Source: a virus. From it: a DNA stretch of 21,375 bases. A model generated the notes under the pieces. That model saw nothing but the letters and a program-made list of their open reading frames with translations, was not told where the DNA came from and ran no database searches. Each line of letters starts with the position of its first letter. Within the stretch, counting starts at the first letter, position 1. A program made the position numbers and the translations under genes. The stretch is taken from positions 1 through 21,375 of the IMG/VR virus record IMGVR_UViG_3300032093_000987. One strand, written 5' to 3'. Positions 5,787 through 14,038 of this stretch are shown here, piece after piece.

Positions 5787-6781
5787 ACCTTCCGACCGCG
5801 AAACCATGCTGCGCCGTTATGCACGACGCAGAGCTCAGGCTCTAGGAGCCGGCCGGCATGATACGTCAACACGGCGAAGCCCGACGCCCAATTGAGCGGC
5901 CCGGCCTCCGTATAGGCGAACTGAGGGCCTTGCGGCTCTGCGAGGGTGCCAGTGTCCACCCCATAGCGACGGCCTCTGTAATCGCCCCAGGGCGTGTATT
6001 GGAGCTTGTGCAGGTGGCCGTGGACGTAATGCACGCCCGAGCGCAGGGTGCTGTTGTACGCGGCGTGGATGCCGCCCCCGACCGGGCGGTGGCGAATGAC
6101 GGTCCAGCCGTCGGTGCCGCCGTTGACGTGCAGCGCGTACCCCGCGCGCCACCGCGGCAGGTAGTCGATCAGCGTCGCGCCGGTCATATCCTCAAGCTCT
6201 GGCGCGTTGGCCGACATGTAGTTCTCAAACCGTGCGTCGTGATTGCCGATCGTGCGGATCAGCTGCGCGCCGCCCGCCGCGCGCTCAAGCTCGGCGCAGC
6301 GGTCCTGCAGCGCGTGTACTTCGTCCTTCAGCGTCGGCTGCTTCTCCCAGCCGATCCGCGGGTGGCGGCTGATACGGGCGCCATCCAGAATGTCGCCGTT
6401 CAGCACGAGCATGGCGGGCTTCAGTTCCTTGGCGAGCGTGCAGAGCGCCTGGTGCGCCGTCGTGACGATGCCCGGCCAGTAGTGGCAATCGGACGCGACC
6501 AGCACGACGCCGTTCTGCACGACGACGCCCATCTCGCGCTCATATTCCCGCGCGCGGCGCTCGGCGACCTGCTGTATCGCTTTGCGTTCTTGGCTGTGCG
6601 GGCTTGCGTTGAAGTTGGCGTTGGCGCTTGGGAGCACGATGCCGTGCCTCACCTCAATGCGCCGCCGCCGCGCGTGGACGTTGCGGACGGGAACGTCGAG
6701 CGCCTTCGCGACCAGTCGCGGTTCCTTGTAACGATGCCAGACTTCTATGAACTCTTCGTCACGGGCCTTCGATGCAGACAT
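5777..6781 (-). CDS. Calcineurin-like metallophosphoesterase with N-terminal HTH-like segment (334 aa)
   Basis: The calcineurin-like phosphoesterase signature is present in order: SDCH (D98, H100), NGDILDG (D130), GNHDAR (N180, H181), a later H231 and HGHLHK (H254, H256). The first ~45 residues look like a helix-turn-helix (VAKALDVPVRNVHARRRR), followed by a helical linker. Related proteins occur in tailed phages; the substrate (nucleic acid, nucleotide or phosphoprotein) is not known. The ATG at 6781 directly follows the TGA of the preceding gene and has GAGGAA upstream. It is the last gene of the late operon, and its stop codon lies in the attP arm repeat. Confidence 0.8.
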   Translation of the reverse strand: MSASKARDEEFIEVWHRYKEPRLVAKALDVPVRNVHARRRRIEVRHGIVLPSANANFNASPHSQERKAIQQVAERRAREYEREMGVVVQNGVVLVASDCHYWPGIVTTAHQALCTLAKELKPAMLVLNGDILDGARISRHPRIGWEKQPTLKDEVHALQDRCAELERAAGGAQLIRTIGNHDARFENYMSANAPELEDMTGATLIDYLPRWRAGYALHVNGGTDGWTVIRHRPVGGGIHAAYNSTLRSGVHYVHGHLHKLQYTPWGDYRGRRYGVDTGTLAEPQGPQFAYTEAGPLNWASGFAVLTYHAGRLLEPELCVVHNGAAWFRGRKVGT

Positions 6782-7075
6782 TCATTCCTCAAACGTCGTT
6801 AACGCTTGCTGTAGAAGATGGCCGAGCTGATCGACGAATTGCTCGTCGTGCTCGAGCGGGTGCGACATGAGGCAGAGCATCGAGTGTGCCCATTCGTGGC
6901 AGAACGTCTGCTGCAGCGCCGTGATCGGCTGGCTCGCTAGAATGCTGATCCGCAGCTTGTCTGGTTCCCAGATGCCGACCGCGCCCTTGTGCTTCCATCT
7001 GCTTTTCGGGATGACGCGCACTTGGATGACATGCCCGAGAAGCTGGAACCTTTTCGGTATGCCCGTGCGCTTCAC
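6782..7075 (-). CDS. Putative HExxH zinc metalloprotein (97 aa)
   Basis: A small protein with a clear zinc-protease signature, HEWAH, at residues 60-64, in a helix after a short beta-rich N-terminal half (HVIQVRVIP, LRISIL). Acidic residues in EHDEQF (75-80) could give the third metal ligand, as in the SprT/minimal gluzincin pattern. I cannot place it in a named family and its substrate is unknown. The start is GTG at 7075, one base past the stop of the endolysin gene with only a weak ribosome site, so it likely depends on coupling. Its location in the lysis cluster makes a role in host-protein or cell-wall processing possible but unproven. Confidence 0.65.
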   Translation of the reverse strand: MKRTGIPKRFQLLGHVIQVRVIPKSRWKHKGAVGIWEPDKLRISILASQPITALQQTFCHEWAHSMLCLMSHPLEHDEQFVDQLGHLLQQALTTFEE

Positions 7076-7076
7076 G

Positions 7077-7415
7077 TCACACCGTTCGTTGGAAGTGCGG
7101 CACGTCCTTGAAGGACTTCCAGTGGCCGCCCCATTGGTTTTTCGGGTTCAGCGATTCCCAGTATTCGCCGACGGGTTTAAGCGTGGGGATGTCGTAAGTC
7201 AGCTTGCCGTCCTTGAAAAAGTTCAGATCGATTGCGCAGCGCTTGAGGTGGATGCTATTCATGGTCTTAGACCGGCCAGTCTTGACGTAGATCTGCTGCT
7301 GCTCTGGCGTGCGGGCCAACTCACCGCCCGTGACCGTGAACCCCAGCTCTGTCGCCTTCTGCACTAGTTTCGCGACGTCCAGCAGAAAAGCCGCCTGCTC
7401 TTTGACGAGGCTCAT
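7077..7415 (-). CDS. M15-family peptidase endolysin (112 aa)
   Basis: This matches the VanY-like M15 D-Ala-D-Ala / L-Ala-D-Glu peptidases used as small phage endolysins. Zinc ligands are visible in SIHLKRCAIDL (H56, D63) and DVPHFQ (H107), with WGGHW (95-99) corresponding to the usual WGGDW-type motif. It would cleave peptide bonds in peptidoglycan. There is no signal peptide, so it needs the holin encoded immediately upstream. ATG 7415 overlaps the holin stop (ATGA), and GGAGG lies about 8 bases upstream inside the holin gene. Length is typical for this endolysin class. Confidence 0.85.
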   Translation of the reverse strand: MSLVKEQAAFLLDVAKLVQKATELGFTVTGGELARTPEQQQIYVKTGRSKTMNSIHLKRCAIDLNFFKDGKLTYDIPTLKPVGEYWESLNPKNQWGGHWKSFKDVPHFQRTV

Positions 7416-7945
7416 TTCAGAGCCTCCCTAATCGCGTCGTCTTTTGCCTTGCTACCGGCGCTGGAGCCAAAGTAGTACGAGACGACCTGCGTCGCGACCG
7501 CCGAAAGCACACCGAGGATGTAGATCAAAACGTCCTTGCGCGATGGGTCAACCGGCGTCTGATCGAAAAGCACGACGCCGAAGAGGATGAACGTCACGCC
7601 TAGCAGCAACAACGCCAGCACCGGGGTGACGATCTTGTTCAGCAGCGGCGCATCCTTGCTGGTGGCGATCACTGTCTCGCGGTCACGCGCAGAGTCGGTG
7701 TCCTTCAGCCGCAGCTCAAGCTCTGCGAGGTCGAGCTTGTCTTCCTCGAGGCGCAGGCGCAGAAGCTCTTCCTCATGCTCCATCTGCGCGATCTGCACCT
7801 TCGCCAGATCTTCGCTCGACATGTCCGGCTTCAGCTCGACGCCGAGCTTGTTCTCGACCCATTGCTTGCCCTTCGCCTGGACGGCGTTGGCGACTAGGTT
7901 GAGGCCGGCCCCGAGTAGCGGCGCGAGAATGGCTGGTAGAGGCAT
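7412..7945 (-). CDS. GTA-type holin (holin of three TMs, for gene-transfer release) (177 aa)
   Basis: The layout fits the GTA_holin_3TM group: a hydrophobic N-terminus (LPAILAPLLGAGLNLVANAV), a long charged coiled-coil region (about 45-95), then two membrane segments at about 104-127 (VTPVLALLLLGVTFILFGVV) and 138-160. Such proteins let the endolysin cross the inner membrane. The ATG at 7945 is chosen over a longer reading frame because it overlaps the previous stop (TAATG) and matches the usual family N-terminus; it has no strong ribosome site of its own, implying coupled translation. The endolysin follows with a 4-base overlap. Confidence 0.8.
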   Translation of the reverse strand: MPLPAILAPLLGAGLNLVANAVQAKGKQWVENKLGVELKPDMSSEDLAKVQIAQMEHEEELLRLRLEEDKLDLAELELRLKDTDSARDRETVIATSKDAPLLNKIVTPVLALLLLGVTFILFGVVLFDQTPVDPSRKDVLIYILGVLSAVATQVVSYYFGSSAGSKAKDDAIREALK

Positions 7946-8124
7946 TACCGGATGAGATCCTTGCCACTGAACAACATCAAAAAACCGACAGCTGCCGCGC
8001 CGAGAAACCACAGGATCTTGTGGGCTACGTTCTTGCCGATCTGCTGGTACACCTTCTCAAGTGCCTTCTCGGCAGCACGTTCTGCGATGTGTTCGATCTC
8101 GGCTTCGGACAGCTTGTCGGTCAT
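7945..8124 (-). CDS. Small single-TM protein of the lysis cassette (59 aa)
   Basis: A 59-residue protein with a charged amphipathic helix (EIEHIAERAAEKALEKVY) followed by one membrane segment (ILWFLGAAAVGFLMLF, about 37-52) and a short basic end. Position directly before the holin suggests an accessory holin, antiholin or membrane anchor, but there is no diagnostic motif. ATG 8124 has GAGGAG about 9 bases upstream. Its stop overlaps the holin start by one base. Confidence 0.6.
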   Translation of the reverse strand: MTDKLSEAEIEHIAERAAEKALEKVYQQIGKNVAHKILWFLGAAAVGFLMLFSGKDLIR

Positions 8125-8129
8125 CTCGG

Positions 8130-8291
8130 TCACTCCTCTGGCTCTTCTTCGGTCTTCAACTGCGCGTCGGCTTGGCCCTTGATCTTCACCGCCAGAGGGA
8201 ATGCGCCGGATTTGGTCGGCAACTCCCCAAGCACGTTCAGAATCGAATTCACTTCGGCGACGGTCAGCTTTATTTCGATGATGGTTTCCAT
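8130..8291 (-). CDS. Small conserved phage protein (53 aa)
   Basis: A short cytoplasmic-looking protein: ETIIEIKLTVAEVNSILNVL forms a beta strand and a helix, followed by LGELP and an acidic tail (EEEPEE). Similar short proteins are common beside phage lysis genes and have no known function. ATG 8291 has GGAG five bases upstream, which is better than the longer start at 8315. Confidence 0.6.
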   Translation of the reverse strand: METIIEIKLTVAEVNSILNVLGELPTKSGAFPLAVKIKGQADAQLKTEEEPEE

Positions 8292-8324
8292 GCCTGCTCC
8301 TGTGGTGGTTGTCACTCTTCGGGG

Positions 8325-8594
8325 TTATTTTCTCAACATACTGCGCAAATTGAAAGCCACGACCCCGACGTAGCCCAAACATGCGGCGAAGGTGAGCCAG
8401 GTGAGGTTGACCCACCACAGCGCCCATACCGCCAGTAACTTTAAAGTTACCATTACGGCCAGCGGGTCGAACTTGGCAAAGAGTTTCGCCAGCACGGGGT
8501 TCAGTTCCCGCCCGCCTTGCTTCAGCACGGTAAGCGTCGTGTAAATGTCCGCGGCTTGCAGCACACAGAACAGGGCTAGTAAGCCTGTGTTCAC
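8325..8594 (-). CDS. Small multi-TM membrane protein, DUF5658-like (89 aa)
   Basis: Three predicted membrane segments: LLALFCVLQAADIYTTL, DPLAVMVTLKLLAVWALWWV and LTFAACLGYVGVVAF. The GGRELNPVLAKLF stretch after the first resembles the DUF5658 pattern (a Glu-x-Asn-Pro turn). It may be a membrane-remodelling or holin-like accessory in the lysis module, but its function is unknown. GTG 8594 overlaps the TGA of the preceding gene (GTGA) and is preferred; a TTG at 8612 would add six residues. Confidence 0.6.
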   Translation of the reverse strand: MNTGLLALFCVLQAADIYTTLTVLKQGGRELNPVLAKLFAKFDPLAVMVTLKLLAVWALWWVNLTWLTFAACLGYVGVVAFNLRSMLRK

Positions 8595-8818
8595 GCGGGC
8601 AAACTCGCCCAAGCATTATTGGCAAGATTCATGTAATACGGCTCCGCACCAAGCACCTCTGCCGCCTGCGGATCGTTCGGAGCGAGGACGCAACGCCAAT
8701 AAGTCTGCGAGATCACCTCGCCGTCTTTCAGGATCTCCGTCGTTTTGCGGACGTTGATGCTGCCCGACGGCTGCACATTGAACTCGCTGATGTAGGTCTT
8801 TTCTTCAAAATTAGCCAT
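8591..8818 (-). CDS. Small phage protein downstream of the tail fibre (75 aa)
   Basis: I do not recognise the family. It has strand-forming segments (KTYISEFNVQ, SINVRKTTEIL, YWRCVLAP) and an Ala-rich end, with no membrane segment. It directly follows the tail fibre gene and has GAGGA before ATG 8818. It could be a fibre assembly chaperone, as small genes after fibre genes often are, but this rests on position only. Confidence 0.6.
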   Translation of the reverse strand: MANFEEKTYISEFNVQPSGSINVRKTTEILKDGEVISQTYWRCVLAPNDPQAAEVLGAEPYYMNLANNAWASLPA

Positions 8819-8834
8819 GACACATCCTCACAAA

Positions 8835-10667
8835 TTAACTGACAATGTAGAAGCCTTGGATTGAAATGTATCCAGTCGAAAGAGGTGACGTTGTGGCGCT
8901 TGCTGGAGTCCCCCATTGAGCATTGGACTGCGTTACTCCCGTAGGGATTACTTGCAACTTAGTGTCTCCACTAAGTGCATAGGCAGTCTTAAAGTCTGTA
9001 TCGAATACGTCGTTATATCCAATAAGCACCGGAGATGAATAAATAGACGAGAAAACCGTAAATGGCAGTCCACCAATCTGTAAGCCGCCAGTCCCCTGCG
9101 CGGTAACTCCGCTTACAGAAATGCCGATGCTAAAATATACGACCCTTCCGATTTTTGTATAACTGCCATGTAAGTCGGATGTCGTATATGTCGGATTAGT
9201 TGTGCTACCCACGAACGTCGGCGTAAACGTCCCCTCTTCGTAGTCGTCCAAGCAATTTGCATCAGTTGATGCTGACTGCGATGCGGGGAACGTAACGCCT
9301 ACGCCGCTGGCACTTGTAGTGCCGCCTTGCAATGCAAGGTTGCCGTTACTGTTTAAGGTTAGCGCCTGCGTGAACGAGATAGCGTTGCCTGCGGTGCCGG
9401 AGGGGGCGGTGAACCAAGCAAAAACAGACGTATCTATTTCAAACCTAGCCGCAGTACCATTTGCGCTGTATTTGTAAGCGCCGCCTGTATAAGCGACGTT
9501 TCTGGTCATATCAATGTAACCAGCGCCGCTCCAGATAGAGTTTCCAGCAGCGCCTACTTCAATCGCCTTGCCCAAACTCCACGCACTCGGCGAGACGCCC
9601 AAGCCGAGGTTGCCGGAGGAGTCGAGGCGCATTTTTTCTGCGCCGTTGGTAGCAAAATAAAGGTAATGAGATGCAGTGCTTCCAAACATCCCATCTTCAC
9701 CTGTTTGATTATTAAAACCAAACAATCCGCTTCCGCTGTAAATACTGGCCCCAGTAGTTCCATCAGTTACACGCATTAGTTGTCCAGCACTACCTTGCAC
9801 ATGAAGGCGTGTCGCAGGCGAACTCGTCCCGATGCCGACGTTAATCCCCGACGCTGTGTAGAGCGAGGTGGAAGTAATTACAAGCGGACTAGTGCCGCCT
9901 GTTACGTCAAGAATACTAAAGTCGGCGTTATTTGCGCCGGACAAACCTCCAACCAATTCCCAAACACGACCGCCAGTGCCGCCATTGTCAAAACGTAAAC
10001 GAACATTCCCTTGGTCGCTACCGGTGATGCGCTGGTAACTGCCGTTTGACGTATCAACATCAAGAGCGTATCCGGCAGACGGAGTTCTGTTTATTCCAAG
10101 TTTTGATCCGTCAAACACCAGCGCCGACCCACTCGTCGCCACCTTGCTGCCGTTCAGGTACAGGACGCCGTTGGCGGTGCCGCCGGAGAGGGTGGGGTTG
10201 TTGACAAGCGACAGCACGCCGGAGCTGTTCACGCGCAGCGCCTCTACGCCCGCGGTAGACACCGCCAGCGTATCCGCCGCCGGGAACCAGATGCCGGTGT
10301 TGACGTCACCGAACGCGGAGATCGACGGCGTACCAACAGCGCCCGCCGCGAAGCGCGTCACGGCGCCCGTCGAGGTGTGCTGCTGCACTTGCACGCCCGC
10401 CGCCACCGACCACCATTCGTTCGTGCCGGCGCGGTAGAGCCCGCTTGAGGGCTCGTTCGAGAACGCGAGCGAGGGCGTCGCCTGCACGCCGTCGGTGATC
10501 CGCAGCGGGGCCAGCATCGCACCTTCGCCCGAGCGCGAGAGCGAGTCGGTCACCTCGTTGCCGAGGTCGGCCATTGTGTTGTTCGCCCAGGTGGCGTCGA
10601 TCAGCGTGCCGCTGACGACCGGGTTGCCGGACGGAAGGGTGTATGTACCGGATGCGTTACGGGGCAT
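8835..10667 (-). CDS. Tail fibre / receptor-binding protein (610 aa)
   Basis: Ser/Thr/Gly/Asn-rich fibre protein of repeated beta segments. Residues ~64-150 contain two imperfect repeats (TPSLAFSNEPSSGLYRAG, TPSISAFGDVNTGIWFPA), followed by fibre repeats such as RVNSSGVLSL, INVGIGTSSP, RLDSSGNLGLG and LNSNGNLAL. The C-terminal domain starts near DDYEEGTFTPTF (474) and contains SYTKIGRVVYFSIGISVSG, a module shared by many phage fibres. It probably recognises the host surface. It lacks an S74 chaperone domain. DNA for residues 1 to ~182 is GC-rich like the neighbours, while the rest is clearly richer in A+T, indicating an exchanged receptor-binding part. GGAG lies 7 bases before ATG 10667. Confidence 0.8.
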   Translation of the reverse strand: MPRNASGTYTLPSGNPVVSGTLIDATWANNTMADLGNEVTDSLSRSGEGAMLAPLRITDGVQATPSLAFSNEPSSGLYRAGTNEWWSVAAGVQVQQHTSTGAVTRFAAGAVGTPSISAFGDVNTGIWFPAADTLAVSTAGVEALRVNSSGVLSLVNNPTLSGGTANGVLYLNGSKVATSGSALVFDGSKLGINRTPSAGYALDVDTSNGSYQRITGSDQGNVRLRFDNGGTGGRVWELVGGLSGANNADFSILDVTGGTSPLVITSTSLYTASGINVGIGTSSPATRLHVQGSAGQLMRVTDGTTGASIYSGSGLFGFNNQTGEDGMFGSTASHYLYFATNGAEKMRLDSSGNLGLGVSPSAWSLGKAIEVGAAGNSIWSGAGYIDMTRNVAYTGGAYKYSANGTAARFEIDTSVFAWFTAPSGTAGNAISFTQALTLNSNGNLALQGGTTSASGVGVTFPASQSASTDANCLDDYEEGTFTPTFVGSTTNPTYTTSDLHGSYTKIGRVVYFSIGISVSGVTAQGTGGLQIGGLPFTVFSSIYSSPVLIGYNDVFDTDFKTAYALSGDTKLQVIPTGVTQSNAQWGTPASATTSPLSTGYISIQGFYIVS

Positions 10668-10680
10668 TGCTTTCTCCTGC

Positions 10681-12624
10681 TTACTGCGAACCGGCCACAG
10701 CCGACCCGCGCAAAATTCTCAAAAGGGCGTCTTGTTCTGCCGTCAGCGGCTGACCGGAGCGCTCGAGCTGCTCGAGCATCCGCCGCAGCTCCTGCGGGTT
10801 CTGCAGAGCCTCGGCGAGCGCACGGTCGCGCTGCGTGTTGGCAAAGGCGCGCAGGGCGTCGATGCCCGTGCGAGCAACGGCCGCGCCTGGCGCACCTGCG
10901 GCGCCCGCGATGGCGTCCGCGGCCTGCCCGGCTGCCTCAGCCGCGATGCGATCGCTCGCGGTGTTGCTGCCGCCACCTGCCGTCGCGGTCCTCGCAACAC
11001 GCTGGGTAATGTTCTGCCGGCGCAGGGCGTCGAGCACCGTATTGAGCCGCGTCTGCGCGGCGCTCGACAGCTGCACGTTGCCTGCGCGATCGGAGCCGCG
11101 ATTGATGGCGCGGCCGAGCCCGGCCTCAGTGATCTTCGGGACATCGCCCGCGGCGTCTGCCGACACGCCGAGCACGCGCCCGGTGTTGCGGTCGTAGAAC
11201 GCTTCGCGCACGCGGCCCGCGGCCTTGCTCTGATCGACCAGGCGGGAGCCGGCTGAGTAGTCGTCGACGACGCCCTGCCACTTGCCGCTCGTGACGTTGT
11301 TGAGCACGCGGTCGATCTCGCCGAGCACGAGCTTCGTCGCTGCGGAGTCGCGCGGCGCTGCCGCGTAGGCGTTCGGGCTGAGCGGGCTGTACTTGCCGCT
11401 CAAGTTGGCGCGGATCTGCTGCAGCACGCCCGGCTGGATCTTGTCGCCGTAGCGCTCGATCTCAGAGCCGATCTGCTGCAGCATGTTGCGCACGGCCGGG
11501 TTGGCGGCATCCGGCGTCATCAGCGCGTCGTCGATCGTCCCGGCGAGGTTGCGGACCTCCTGCCGGAACACCTGCGGGTTGACGGCGCCTTGGGCCGCGG
11601 CCCAGTTGTTGTCCCACGAGCTCTTTCGAGCCGCGCGTCGGGCGGCCAGATCGCCAGCCTCGCCCGTCGCCGCGCCGAACTCGTCGGCCACCGCACGCGC
11701 CTGCGACTGGTCGAAGTCGTACCAGTTGCCGGAGTTCAGTGTGCGGCTGCCACGCTCGAGGCGCGCGAGGTCTGCGCTGTCGAGCTGGGCCGCGGTCGTG
11801 AGCGGGATCGGCCCCTGCGGGCCAAGGCCGCGCAGCTGCCCGAGCGTGCGCGACAGTACGTTCTGCCGGGTCGCCTGGTCGGCGCCCTCGCCCGCCGTCT
11901 CGCGCACGATCTGCTCCGCGGCACGCTCGCGACCGCCGCCGGCCGTCGTGACGCGTCGAATCTGATTGACGCCCAGGCCAACCGCCGGCAACGCGGCGCT
12001 GAACGCCGCCCCCTCGGCTGCATTGCCCAGCACGCTTTCGCCCTCGGCGGTGGGGCGCAAGGCGCCGTATATGCCGCCAGAGAGCACCGCGTCGCCGACG
12101 AGGCCCGCAGTACCCAGCTTAGCCGTCGTCGCCGCAGCGGGCGCCATAGCCCGTCCTGCGCGCAGTGCCTGATAGGCGCGCGGCAGAAGCGTGCCGGCGC
12201 GAATGGCGGTGTTGGCAAAGGCCCCGACCGGGACCGCGAGCGTCGGCAGTACGTTGCCGGCGACCTGCAGCGCGCCGCCGCCGGTGGTGTTGGCGGCAAG
12301 CGCCTCCGCCACCGCGCGCTCGTCGGCCACGCGGCGCTTGAGATCTGCGCCTTTCTGCTTGTTGCCGAACATGTCGTTGAGGCGCTGCTCGGCGCCCGTG
12401 AACAGCTCCTGCGCGCCCGCGCCGATGTTCATCGCGGCCTTCTTCAGCCACGACGAGTCCTTCGCCTTGGCGCCGGCCATGCTGCGCATCGTGTTGCGGC
12501 GCCACTCGTCGGTGAGCTTCGGGGCGTCGTAGCCTTGCAGCATCCGCTTGAGCTCGTCTTGGGTGATGCCCTCGGGCACCCCCTCGATGACGGTCCCGTC
12601 GGGCATTACGACATCAACGGCCAT
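10681..12624 (-). CDS. Large Ala-rich virion protein, probable DNA-ejection/internal protein (647 aa)
   Basis: The N-terminus (DGTVIEGVPEGITQDELKRM) is a short module often seen in podovirus internal virion proteins. Residues ~115-220 are Ala/Gly-rich and hydrophobic enough to insert in a membrane. The remainder (220-647) is mostly helical and charged, with Ala- and Arg-rich stretches. This is the general form of ejection proteins that leave the capsid with the DNA to build a channel across the cell envelope; no enzymatic motif such as a transglycosylase is visible. ATG 12624 (GAGGAT upstream) overlaps the previous gene by 11 bases. The role is inferred from composition and from its place between the tail and fibre genes. 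Confidence 0.62.
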   Translation of the reverse strand: MAVDVVMPDGTVIEGVPEGITQDELKRMLQGYDAPKLTDEWRRNTMRSMAGAKAKDSSWLKKAAMNIGAGAQELFTGAEQRLNDMFGNKQKGADLKRRVADERAVAEALAANTTGGGALQVAGNVLPTLAVPVGAFANTAIRAGTLLPRAYQALRAGRAMAPAAATTAKLGTAGLVGDAVLSGGIYGALRPTAEGESVLGNAAEGAAFSAALPAVGLGVNQIRRVTTAGGGRERAAEQIVRETAGEGADQATRQNVLSRTLGQLRGLGPQGPIPLTTAAQLDSADLARLERGSRTLNSGNWYDFDQSQARAVADEFGAATGEAGDLAARRAARKSSWDNNWAAAQGAVNPQVFRQEVRNLAGTIDDALMTPDAANPAVRNMLQQIGSEIERYGDKIQPGVLQQIRANLSGKYSPLSPNAYAAAPRDSAATKLVLGEIDRVLNNVTSGKWQGVVDDYSAGSRLVDQSKAAGRVREAFYDRNTGRVLGVSADAAGDVPKITEAGLGRAINRGSDRAGNVQLSSAAQTRLNTVLDALRRQNITQRVARTATAGGGSNTASDRIAAEAAGQAADAIAGAAGAPGAAVARTGIDALRAFANTQRDRALAEALQNPQELRRMLEQLERSGQPLTAEQDALLRILRGSAVAGSQ

Positions 12625-13657
12625 TTGCAAGATCCTCAAACCGCACGCGGCGGTTGCTGCCCGGTTGCTCGCCGCCGCGGTATGCCGGGTTGACGATGAC
12701 GCCCGCCGGGTCGAGGCCGCGCGTCTGGGCGAGCTGCGAGTACTGCTGCGCGGTCGCCATCAGCTTCGCCTCGGCCGCGCGCTGATAGAGCTGCGCGAGG
12801 TTGTTGATTTGCTGAATCGCTACGTCGTTGAGCGGCTCGCCCTTCAAGATGTTGTTCACCAAGTTGCGCGCGCGGCCCTCGAGGCCCTGCGCCTTGATGA
12901 CGCGGTCGAACTCGCCCTCGCGCACGACCGAGCCGGGGTCGAGGAACTTGTTGAGCAGGATCACGAGCGACTGCTGCGTGATCGCGTCCGGCCTCGTGCC
13001 GGGCGGCGTCGCGGAAATTATCTCGGTGATCTTGCGCGTCGCGCCGAGCTCGGTCTGCAAGTCGCCCGTGACCTTGTCGAAGTCGTTGCGCAGCTTGTCC
13101 TCAGCGCGCCAATTGCGCGCGTCGTCGGCGTTGCTGTTGCCTCGCATACCGGCAAGCGACATCCGCAGCACGGCGTTGTCTTCCCGCGCTTGCCGCTTGT
13201 CGTCCTGGCTGATCTGGAACTGCCCAAGCTGCATCAACCGTTGCGCCTCACGCTCGCGGCTCGCAGAGGGGTCTTTCAGCACCTGCCCGTCGGGGGTAAT
13301 CGTGGCGCTGCCGATCTTCATGGGCTCGCGCGCGGCCATCGAGCGCTTGAGGTACTGGCCCTGCACGCCCTCAAAGCGCGGCCCGGCATACTGCGCAGCG
13401 AGCGCGTTCAGCATCGACGCACCGCCCTCGTCGGCGCGGGTGCGCGCATACGCCTGCGCCTGCGAGTAATCATCCTCCTGCGCGAACATGTCGAGCGCCT
13501 TGCGGATGTTCTCCTCGCCCGGCTGCACGGTGTTGGTGACGGTGCCGCCCACACTGACGGCGCGCGCGCGTGGCAGAAGAGAGCGCTTCTTGCGCTCGAT
13601 CTCTTCCGGCGTTTCTACAATGGCGCCGCGCGCCAGTGCGTCTGAGTAAAAGTCCAT
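12614..13657 (-). CDS. Helical virion protein, probable second ejection/internal protein (347 aa)
   Basis: Predominantly helical, charged, Gln/Arg-rich protein with no recognised catalytic motif. Residues ~130-215 look like a long coiled-coil stretch (SREREAQRLMQLGQFQISQD). A compact helical C-terminal part includes ITQQSLVILLNKFLDPGSVV and EFDRVIKAQGLEGRARNLVN, a segment I associate with phage internal proteins. It is translated just before the 647-residue protein, overlapping it by 11 bases, so the two probably assemble together inside the capsid. GGAGG lies 5 bases upstream of ATG 13657. Confidence 0.6.
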   Translation of the reverse strand: MDFYSDALARGAIVETPEEIERKKRSLLPRARAVSVGGTVTNTVQPGEENIRKALDMFAQEDDYSQAQAYARTRADEGGASMLNALAAQYAGPRFEGVQGQYLKRSMAAREPMKIGSATITPDGQVLKDPSASREREAQRLMQLGQFQISQDDKRQAREDNAVLRMSLAGMRGNSNADDARNWRAEDKLRNDFDKVTGDLQTELGATRKITEIISATPPGTRPDAITQQSLVILLNKFLDPGSVVREGEFDRVIKAQGLEGRARNLVNNILKGEPLNDVAIQQINNLAQLYQRAAEAKLMATAQQYSQLAQTRGLDPAGVIVNPAYRGGEQPGSNRRVRFEDLANGR

Positions 13658-13667
13658 GCGGCCTCCG

Positions 13668-14030
13668 CTACCGGTAGTAGCTCGACGCGGTGAATCCTTC
13701 GATGACGTCGTCTTCTTCCTCGGGCTTCTTCTTCAGCCCGCGCGCGGCGCGCAGCGCCTCAAGAGCAGCCTTCTGCCGCGCGTTGAAGTCACGCATACCG
13801 GTGTCGACGCCCTGCTGGCCCTTACGAGCGCCGTAGGCTTGCCCGAGCTGGGCGAGCCCCTGCGTGATAGAGGGTGCGACGTAGACGTTGCCGGCCATCT
13901 GGCCCTGCAGCGGCTTCATCGACTGCTGGCGCAGCGCATCAACCATCGCCTGTTTGCGCGAGAGTTCGTCCTCTTCGGGCCGCATCGCGCCCATCTGCAA
14001 CAAGTAGTCGAACATTTGTGACTCATCCAT
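13668..14030 (-). CDS. Small helical virion-cluster protein (120 aa)
   Basis: A charged, helical protein of unknown function: the N-terminal half is Met/Gln-rich (MDESQMFDYLLQMGAM), the middle carries VYVAPSITQGLAQLGQAYGA, and the C-terminal helix FNARQKAALEALRAARGLKK leads into an acidic tail. The pattern of a conserved SITQGLAQLGQAY-like patch beside ejection proteins suggests a small internal or head-tail accessory protein. ATG 14030 has GAGGTGAT just upstream. It lies 8 bases after the S74-domain gene and 10 bases before the next gene. Confidence 0.58.
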   Translation of the reverse strand: MDESQMFDYLLQMGAMRPEEDELSRKQAMVDALRQQSMKPLQGQMAGNVYVAPSITQGLAQLGQAYGARKGQQGVDTGMRDFNARQKAALEALRAARGLKKKPEEEDDVIEGFTASSYYR

Positions 14031-14038
14031 AGATCACC

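Noticed and set aside
5858-6802. Plus-strand open frame opposite the metallophosphoesterase
   Set aside because: The minus strand has all phosphoesterase motifs; the opposite frame has none.
8835-10667. Diversity-generating retroelement target in the tail fibre
   Set aside because: No reverse transcriptase gene, no template repeat and no adenine-biased variable repeat were seen in the window.
11590-13645. Two long plus-strand open frames opposite the ejection protein genes
   Set aside because: Arg/Ala-rich translations typical of antisense frames in GC-rich DNA, without family features.
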